NCBI GenBank assembly: GCA_900770895.1
Contig: CAAGMF010000291.1
Location: 1 to 11,358, forward strand
DNA: 11,358 nt
Origin: an uncultured Mitsuokella sp.
Lineage (GTDB): Bacteria; Bacillota; Negativicutes; Selenomonadales; Selenomonadaceae
Direction of reading: 5' to 3'
Shown here: piece after piece, positions 6,591 to 11,358 of the stretch
Layout of the letters: the number at the start of each line of letters is the position of its first letter
How positions within the stretch are numbered: the first letter of the stretch is position 1
Program-made: the position numbers and the translations under genes
The notes under the pieces: generated by a model
What the model was told of the DNA's origin: nothing
Databases searched by the model: none
The model's input: only the letters and a program-made list of their open reading frames with translations

Positions 6591-7580
6591 ATGAATAAAT
6601 TTTATCGGCGGCTGCTGTTTCTGATCCTGCTGGTACTGGTAATATCCGGAATCGTCATATATTCGACGATTGACATCCATACCATCCAGAACCTGAATCG
6701 TTTCAAGGGCTGGTCCGTGGCCATGGCCATCGGGGCGGTATCGCTGGGGCTGTTCTTTGACGGGCTGCGGCTCATGCATCTCGTGCACATCTCGCATGAG
6801 AAAATCACGCTTTACCAGGCTGTGCAGGTCATATTCGGCAACTATTTCCTGGCATTACTGACGCCGGGCGCCACCGGCGGTGCCGTAGCCCAGCTCATGT
6901 TCCTGCGCCACGCCGGCGTGGCTACTGGCAAAGCTGCCGTGCTGGTCATCGTGCGTACCCTGCTTTCCATATTGTTCCTGGTCCTGTGCATGCCGTTCAT
7001 ATTCATACACGATCAGGGCATACTGCCGGGCGTATCAAACGATACGCTGATGGTCATCACGCTCGTCGCGTTCGTCGTCATCATCGCCATCGTCGTGGGG
7101 GCACGGCGCGGGTATCTCGATTACCTGGTCATAAGGCTGACGAAGAAGATGAACAATGAGCGTCGGCGCAAGGTGTTCGCTTTCTACCGCGATACGAAAT
7201 CAGCCATCGACCTGCTGTCGAATTCGCCGAAGAGCATGCTGCTCGTATTCGTCGAATCGGGGCTGAACCTGCTCTGCATATACGCCATCGTCCCCTGCCT
7301 GCTGCTGGGGCTCGGCGTCTATGACGCCGACTGGTACACCGTCATGGGCCGCATGATCTTCCTGAACATGCTGCTGTATTTCACGCCGACTCCGGGCGGC
7401 TCCGGTGTGGCTGAGGGCGGCTTCGTGCTGCTGTTCAGCGATACGGTCCCCGCAGGGACTGTCGGCATCGTGGCGGTCAGCTGGCGACTCATAGCTGAGT
7501 ACATTCCTTTCCTGGTCGGTTTTTACTATACCATTACGGTATTCGGTCGCGATTTCGTGAACCGGCAGCTCAATAAGTAA
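6591..7580 (+). CDS. Flippase-like integral membrane protein (LPG-synthase transmembrane / UPF0104 family)
   Basis: Polytopic membrane protein of 329 residues with about eight hydrophobic segments, the first near residues 8-26. It matches the family that includes the flippase half of MprF (PF03706, named from memory). The landmarks are LTPGATGG (90-97) on the end of one helix and the second-half motif TPTPGGSGVAEGG (265-277), both typical. There is no soluble aminoacyl-transferase domain, so it is not a complete MprF and should not be called lysyl-PG synthase. Family members move or are thought to move lipid-linked substrates across the membrane; the substrate here is unknown. The ATG at 6591 is chosen over GTG at 6585, since AGGAG (6581-6585) lies 5 bases upstream. 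It sits between the pterin and cobalamin genes without an obvious functional link to either, with a 28-base gap to cbiD. Confidence 0.85.
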   Translation: MNKFYRRLLFLILLVLVISGIVIYSTIDIHTIQNLNRFKGWSVAMAIGAVSLGLFFDGLRLMHLVHISHEKITLYQAVQVIFGNYFLALLTPGATGGAVAQLMFLRHAGVATGKAAVLVIVRTLLSILFLVLCMPFIFIHDQGILPGVSNDTLMVITLVAFVVIIAIVVGARRGYLDYLVIRLTKKMNNERRRKVFAFYRDTKSAIDLLSNSPKSMLLVFVESGLNLLCIYAIVPCLLLGLGVYDADWYTVMGRMIFLNMLLYFTPTPGGSGVAEGGFVLLFSDTVPAGTVGIVAVSWRLIAEYIPFLVGFYYTITVFGRDFVNRQLNK

Positions 7581-7608
7581 TCGGACGGGCTGGCAGGAGG
7601 TGTTCTTC

Positions 7609-8763
7609 ATGGATAAGCTGCAGAAGAAGCTGCGCGGCGGCTATACGACAGGGGCCTGTGCTGCAGCCGGGGCCAAGGCGGCATTGCTGTATGAATCAGG
7701 AGCCGACTGGCATCAGGTCGTGGTGACGGCTCTGGATGGTACTGCTCTCGATATCCCTGTCAAATCCATGAAGGAGACGCCTGACGGCATACAGGCCGAG
7801 GTCATCAAGCAGTCCGGCGATGATCCCGATATCACGAACGGCGTCTCGGTGTATACGACGGTGCGCCATCTCTCGGCTGCGGAGGCCGGGGAAATGGCTG
7901 GCGAGCTCGAGGATGGTATATGCTTCCGTGCCGGCGAGGGCATCGGGCATGTCACGAAGCCGGGGCTGCAGCTGCCCGTCGGCAGTCCGGCCATCAATCC
8001 CGGCCCGCGCCGGCTCATCAGGCAGTCGGTCCTGGAGGTAGCGGGCAGCCTCGGAGCGCCGCTGGTGATAACGATATCCATACCGGCCGGACGCGAGCTG
8101 GCGCGGCGCACGCTGAATCCGATCCTCGGCATCGAAGGCGGCATATCCGTCATTGGCAGCACGGGCGTACTGCGCCCGATGTCCGAAGAAGGTTTCAAGA
8201 ATTCCCTGGTCCCTCAAATCTCAGTCGCTCAGGCGGCTGGATTTCGGGACCTTGTTTTTGTACCCGGCAAGATCGGCGAATGCATAGGCACGGAATGGGG
8301 CCTGCCATCTGATGCCTTCGTGCAGACGAGCAATTTCATCGGCTTCATGCTCGAGGCGGCGGCCGACCGGCAGGTCCGGAGCGTGCTGCTGTTCGGCCAC
8401 ATCGGCAAGCTGGCCAAGGTCGCAGGCGGATCGTTCTACACGCATAACCGCATAGCAGACGGACGTCTCGAGACGCTGGCCGCCCATGCTGCTGTACATG
8501 GATTGCCGCCCATGAAGGTAAAAGCCGTGCTGGCGTCGAAAACTACAGAAGAGGCGTTGCTTATCATCGCGGAAGCGGGGTTGAGCCGCATCGTATGCGA
8601 CGAGCTCTGCACCTGTGCCAGCCAGCGCTCCGAGCGCTTTCTGTTTGGCAAGATGACCGTCGGCACGGCCATGGTCGATTATGCAGGCCACTTGCTCGGC
8701 ATCGATGATCATGCCCGGGCAATCGGTCAGCGATTCGGATGGAGGGTACCGGATGAACAGTGA
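7609..8763 (+). CDS. cbiD: Cobalt-precorrin-5B (C1)-methyltransferase CbiD
   Basis: Cytoplasmic enzyme of 384 residues of the anaerobic cobalamin pathway that methylates C1 of cobalt-precorrin-5B to give cobalt-precorrin-6A. Its fold is unrelated to the other corrin methyltransferases. Recognised by the N-terminal GYTTGACAAA (11-20), NPGPR (130-134), the GIEGGISVIGSTGVLRPMSE segment, FGHIGKLAK (262-270) and THNRIADGR (278-286). Length is normal. AGGAGG (7595-7600) lies 8 bases before the ATG at 7609, an ideal spacing; the GTG at 7600 is embedded in that site and rejected. CbiD is diagnostic of the cobalt-early, oxygen-independent route. No cobalamin riboswitch can fit in the 28-base gap upstream, so any B12 control must act from elsewhere. 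The end overlaps cbiE by 11 bases. Confidence 0.97.
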   Translation: MDKLQKKLRGGYTTGACAAAGAKAALLYESGADWHQVVVTALDGTALDIPVKSMKETPDGIQAEVIKQSGDDPDITNGVSVYTTVRHLSAAEAGEMAGELEDGICFRAGEGIGHVTKPGLQLPVGSPAINPGPRRLIRQSVLEVAGSLGAPLVITISIPAGRELARRTLNPILGIEGGISVIGSTGVLRPMSEEGFKNSLVPQISVAQAAGFRDLVFVPGKIGECIGTEWGLPSDAFVQTSNFIGFMLEAAADRQVRSVLLFGHIGKLAKVAGGSFYTHNRIADGRLETLAAHAAVHGLPPMKVKAVLASKTTEEALLIIAEAGLSRIVCDELCTCASQRSERFLFGKMTVGTAMVDYAGHLLGIDDHARAIGQRFGWRVPDEQ

Positions 8764-9415
8764 AATACATCGGATCATCATAGCCGGCATCGGACCGGGC
8801 GCGCGCGAGTATATCCTGCCGGCGGCACAGGCCGCGATTGACAGGGCTGCCGTGCTGGTAGGCGGCCGGCGAGCGCTTGCCGAGTACGCGCAGCCGGCGG
8901 ACTCGGGGCAGCTCACGCAGGTCATCGACCGCGATATCGCCGGGGTGCTGGACTTCATCGCGCAGCAGCTGACTGACCATGATGTGACCGTCATGGTATC
9001 CGGCGATCCGGGCTACTATTCGCTGCTCGATGCCTTGCGGCGCCGTTTCCCGGCGAATCTGCTGCGTGTCATACCTGGGATCAGTTCCCTGCAGCTGGCC
9101 TTCGCGCGCCTCGCGCTGCCCTGGCATGACGCGAGGCTGCTGTCCTTTCATGGACGCTATCCGCGGGAGGAGGATCTGCGGTACGCTCCGGGAGCGATGC
9201 TCGGCATGCTGAATGATACGACCTATGATTCCGCTCGTGTCGCGCAGGTCTTGCTGGAACATGGCTGGCCCGGTGACAGCAGGCTCTTTATCTGCAGCCG
9301 CCTTTCTTATCCCGATGAGGAGATCATTACGGCTACGCTGCAGCAGGCGGCATCCGGTGAAATGCCGGGACGAGGCAATTGCGTGCTGATCGCCGTAGCT
9401 CCGCAGCCGGAGTGA
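8753..9415 (+). CDS. cbiE: Cobalt-precorrin-7 (C5)-methyltransferase CbiE
   Basis: SAM-dependent tetrapyrrole methyltransferase of 220 residues that methylates C5 of the corrin ring. The N-terminal GIGPG (12-16), V-S83-G-D-P-G-Y-Y-S-L-L and VIPGISSLQLAFARLALPWH are characteristic of CbiE. In aerobic bacteria this activity is fused to CbiT as CobL; here the two are separate consecutive genes, as in the anaerobic pathway. The ATG at 8753 lies inside the end of cbiD and is preceded by GGAGG (8741-8745) at 7 bases; earlier in-frame starts would overlap cbiD by more and lack a good site. A 24-base gap follows before cbiT. Confidence 0.95.
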   Translation: MNSEIHRIIIAGIGPGAREYILPAAQAAIDRAAVLVGGRRALAEYAQPADSGQLTQVIDRDIAGVLDFIAQQLTDHDVTVMVSGDPGYYSLLDALRRRFPANLLRVIPGISSLQLAFARLALPWHDARLLSFHGRYPREEDLRYAPGAMLGMLNDTTYDSARVAQVLLEHGWPGDSRLFICSRLSYPDEEIITATLQQAASGEMPGRGNCVLIAVAPQPE

Positions 9416-9439
9416 AGCGTATGGTAAAAGAGGGGGAAT

Positions 9440-10102
9440 ATGATGTATTGTCTGGGAATCGAGGATGAGGATTTCATCCGGGGCAAAGTGCCGATGACGA
9501 AACAGGAAATACGCATCGTCACGATTGCCAAGGCTCATATCGCACCGGATGCAATCGTTTACGATATCGGCGCTGGTACAGGCTCCATCTCCATAGAAGC
9601 TGCACGCCAGGCATACCGTGGCTGCGTCTATGCACTGGAGAAGAATCCGGATGGCATACGCCTGATCCGGGCCAATGCGGCTAACTTCGCTGTCCCCAAC
9701 ATTTCGATCATGGAGACCGAGGCGCCGCAGGGGCTCCAGAATCTGCCCAAGGCGGATGCGGTCATCATCGGCGGCAGTGGCGGACACCTGTGCGAGATCA
9801 TGGACTGTCTTGAGGAAAAGACGAGTGCAGGAGCCAGGGTCGTCATCAATTGCGTTTCGCTGCAAACGTTGCATACGGCCATGGAGTACCTGCGCGAGCA
9901 CAAGCAGCAATATCGCTATGAAGCCGTGGAGTTGCAAGCCACCCGCATCGTGCAGGTCAAGCAGTATGATATGATGAAAGCGACGAATCCGATATTCATC
10001 GTGTCATATTGGCGGGCGGATGAAGGCTCATCACCGCTGATGGATGTCGATCTGGCTGCACAGCATACGCAGCCTTATGATATGCTGGGGGAGGATGATT
10101 GA
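9440..10102 (+). CDS. cbiT: Cobalt-precorrin-6B (C15)-methyltransferase, decarboxylating, CbiT
   Basis: Class I SAM methyltransferase of 220 residues that methylates C15 and removes the C12 acetate carboxyl of the corrin precursor. The N-terminal GIEDEDFIRGKVPMTKQEIR is the typical CbiT opening, followed by the SAM-binding motif D42-I-G-A-G-T-G48 and IIGGSGGHL in the middle. A final stretch of about 25-30 residues, acidic and polar and ending in LGEDD, extends past the expected methyltransferase fold; family members are usually nearer 190 residues. Two adjacent ATGs (9440 and 9443) share the purine-rich AGAGGGGG site, so the exact start is uncertain by one codon. One base separates its stop from the cbiF start. 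Confidence 0.94.
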   Translation: MMYCLGIEDEDFIRGKVPMTKQEIRIVTIAKAHIAPDAIVYDIGAGTGSISIEAARQAYRGCVYALEKNPDGIRLIRANAANFAVPNISIMETEAPQGLQNLPKADAVIIGGSGGHLCEIMDCLEEKTSAGARVVINCVSLQTLHTAMEYLREHKQQYRYEAVELQATRIVQVKQYDMMKATNPIFIVSYWRADEGSSPLMDVDLAAQHTQPYDMLGEDD

Positions 10103-10103
10103 T

Positions 10104-10934
10104 ATGGTACATATCGTAGGTGCAGGCCCGGGCGACCCCGAGCTCATAACGGTGAAGGGACATAAATATCTGGAACAGGCTGATGTCGTCATTTATGCCG
10201 GCTCGCTCGTCAATCCGCAGCTGCTCGACTGCTGCCGGCCGGGGACGGAGATCTACAATTCCGCCCATATGACGCTGCCCGAGGTCATAGATGTGATCGT
10301 GCAAGCCGAGCAGGCGGGCAAGATGACCGTGCGTCTGCACACCGGCGACCCCGCGATATACGGTGCCATCCAGGAGCAGATGGATGCCCTGCGCGCGAAG
10401 GGCATCGAGTACGATGTTGTCCCGGGCGTCAGCTCGTGCCTGGCGGCGGCCGCTGCGCTGAAGCAGGAATACACGCTGCCCAACGTATCCCAGACCGTCA
10501 TCATCACCCGCAACGCCGGCCGCACGCCGGTACCGGAGCGTGAGAGCCTGAGCCAGCTGGCCACGCACCAGGCGACCATGTGCATATTCCTGTCCATCAC
10601 GATGCTGACCGATGTCGTAGAGGAGCTCATGTCAGGTGGATATAAGTCGGAGACGCCGATCGCCATCGTGCAGCGGGCCTCTTGGCCGGACCAGAAGATC
10701 GTCCGGGGCACGCTCAGCACGATTGTCGAGATAGCGAAAAAGGAAAACATCGACCGCACGGCCATGATCGTGGTGGGTCATTGCCTGGCCTCCGACTATG
10801 AGCTGTCGCGGCTGTATGCGCCGGAATTCTCCCATATGTACAGAAAAGGCGATGAGCCGGCTCCGGCTGATTCGCCATCCTCGGTTCTGCCCAAGGCTCA
10901 GGCGGTCGTCGAGGCTCCTGAGGGCAAGAAATGA
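10104..10934 (+). CDS. cbiF: Cobalt-precorrin-4 (C11)-methyltransferase CbiF (CobM homologue)
   Basis: SAM-dependent corrin C11-methyltransferase of 276 residues converting cobalt-precorrin-4 to cobalt-precorrin-5A. The N-terminal VGAGPGDPELITVKG (5-19), LHTGDPAIYG (78-87) and VPGVSSCLAAAAAL (106-119) are the conserved signatures of this subgroup. The ATG at 10104 is chosen because GGGGGAGG (10087-10094) lies 9 bases upstream; the ATG at 10095 abuts that site, and the frame is open back to 10044 inside cbiT. The last 25 or so residues are Pro/Ala/Ser/Glu-rich and probably disordered, longer than in most homologues. The stop overlaps the cbiG start as ATGA, whose product acts next on the CbiF product. 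Confidence 0.96.
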   Translation: MVHIVGAGPGDPELITVKGHKYLEQADVVIYAGSLVNPQLLDCCRPGTEIYNSAHMTLPEVIDVIVQAEQAGKMTVRLHTGDPAIYGAIQEQMDALRAKGIEYDVVPGVSSCLAAAAALKQEYTLPNVSQTVIITRNAGRTPVPERESLSQLATHQATMCIFLSITMLTDVVEELMSGGYKSETPIAIVQRASWPDQKIVRGTLSTIVEIAKKENIDRTAMIVVGHCLASDYELSRLYAPEFSHMYRKGDEPAPADSPSSVLPKAQAVVEAPEGKK

Positions 10935-11358
10935 GGATCGCCTGTCTAGCACTCACGGATCAGGCGGCGGCACTGGCCATCACCATATGTCCCTGTCTGG
11001 ACGGTACGGTCGATATCTATCTGCCCGAACGGCTGCGCGGGCGACCGGAATTCCAGGCAGGAGCGGCTTTCGGTCAGCGCTATTTTGCCAAATTCAGTCA
11101 GGTCGTGCCGGAGATATTCGACCGCTATGATGCGCTCGTGTTCATCATGGCTACCGGCATCGTCGTCCGCACGCTGGCACCGCTGCTCGTGCGTCCGGAG
11201 GCCAGCAAGCTGACCGACCCGGCAGTGCTCGTTCTCGACGAGCGCGGGCGGCACGTCATAAGCCTGCTGTCAGGCCATGTGGGAGGGGCCAACCAGCTGA
11301 CCTATGATCTGGCCACGGCCATAGAGGCCGATCCCGTCATCACAACGGCTACGGATAC
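10931..11358 (+). CDS. cbiG: Cobalt-precorrin-5A hydrolase CbiG, N-terminal part (runs off the window)
   Basis: The first 142 codons are present and the frame is open to the right edge. CbiG opens the delta-lactone of cobalt-precorrin-5A and releases the two-carbon C20 fragment as acetaldehyde, giving cobalt-precorrin-5B, the CbiD substrate. The N-terminal/central signatures are plain: FIMATGIVVRTLAPLL (71-86), DPAVLVLDE, SLLSGHVGGAN (111-121) and PVITTATD (135-142). The GAGGG site within the end of cbiF lies 6 bases before the ATG, which overlaps the cbiF stop (ATGA). CbiG, like CbiD, marks the anaerobic route. The C-terminal domain cannot be judged from this window. Confidence 0.95.
   Translation, partial: MRIACLALTDQAAALAITICPCLDGTVDIYLPERLRGRPEFQAGAAFGQRYFAKFSQVVPEIFDRYDALVFIMATGIVVRTLAPLLVRPEASKLTDPAVLVLDERGRHVISLLSGHVGGANQLTYDLATAIEADPVITTATD

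Noticed and set aside
6591..7580. Naming this gene mprF (lysyl-phosphatidylglycerol synthase)
   Set aside because: Only the membrane flippase-like region is present; the soluble aminoacyl-transferase domain that defines the synthase is missing.
8564..9937. 457-codon minus-strand open frame opposite cbiD/cbiE/cbiT
   Set aside because: Codon-register mirror of cbiE and cbiT; no Shine-Dalgarno-led start or recognisable domain, while the sense genes are unmistakable.

Overview
The window reads as a piece of a Bacillota (Firmicutes) chromosome with fairly high GC. The gene order SEDS protein - class B PBP - PASTA kinase - rsgA - rpe is an extended form of the Bacillus prkC-cpgA-rpe neighbourhood. 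An oxygen-independent (cobalt-early) cobalamin gene set and strong AGGAGG-type ribosome binding sites fit an anaerobe. A Negativicutes/Selenomonadales-like origin is my best guess from the overall flavour, but I cannot prove it from the sequence alone. The first 15 bases are not genomic: they equal the 3' end of the common Illumina sequencing adapter, so the left edge is almost certainly a contig end.

Layout, all on the + strand and tightly packed. (1) Cell-wall and signalling block, 16-4966: the C-terminal tail of an FtsW/RodA-type glycan polymerase, its class B penicillin-binding protein, a membrane Ser/Thr kinase with three PASTA repeats, the ribosome-assembly GTPase RsgA, and ribulose-phosphate 3-epimerase. 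(2) 7-deazaguanine/pterin block, 5001-6487: queC (preQ0 synthase) and folE2 (GTP cyclohydrolase IB), with overlapping stop and start codons. (3) A lone polytopic membrane protein of the flippase-like / LPG-synthase-TM family, 6591-7580, preceded by the only gap longer than about 65 bases (103 bases). (4) Cobalamin block, 7609 to the right edge: cbiD, cbiE, cbiT, cbiF and the start of cbiG, which runs off the window.

How the genes work together: the SEDS protein polymerises glycan strands and the PBP cross-links them, while the PASTA kinase senses muropeptides/lipid II and signals inward. FolE2 makes dihydroneopterin triphosphate, the shared precursor of folate and queuosine, and QueC performs a later step to preQ0. 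CbiF, CbiG, CbiD, CbiE and CbiT carry out successive or neighbouring steps of corrin-ring methylation and contraction. Starts were chosen by Shine-Dalgarno spacing; several genes overlap by 1-11 bases (SEDS/PBP, rsgA/rpe, queC/folE2, cbiD/cbiE, cbiF/cbiG), suggesting translational coupling. I see no tRNA, rRNA, CRISPR, transposon, riboswitch or convincing intrinsic terminator. The best internal promoter candidate is a perfect extended -10 within the PBP gene upstream of the kinase. I found no evidence of an undescribed multi-gene system; the most unusual protein-level observation is an HCD rather than HRD catalytic loop in the kinase.
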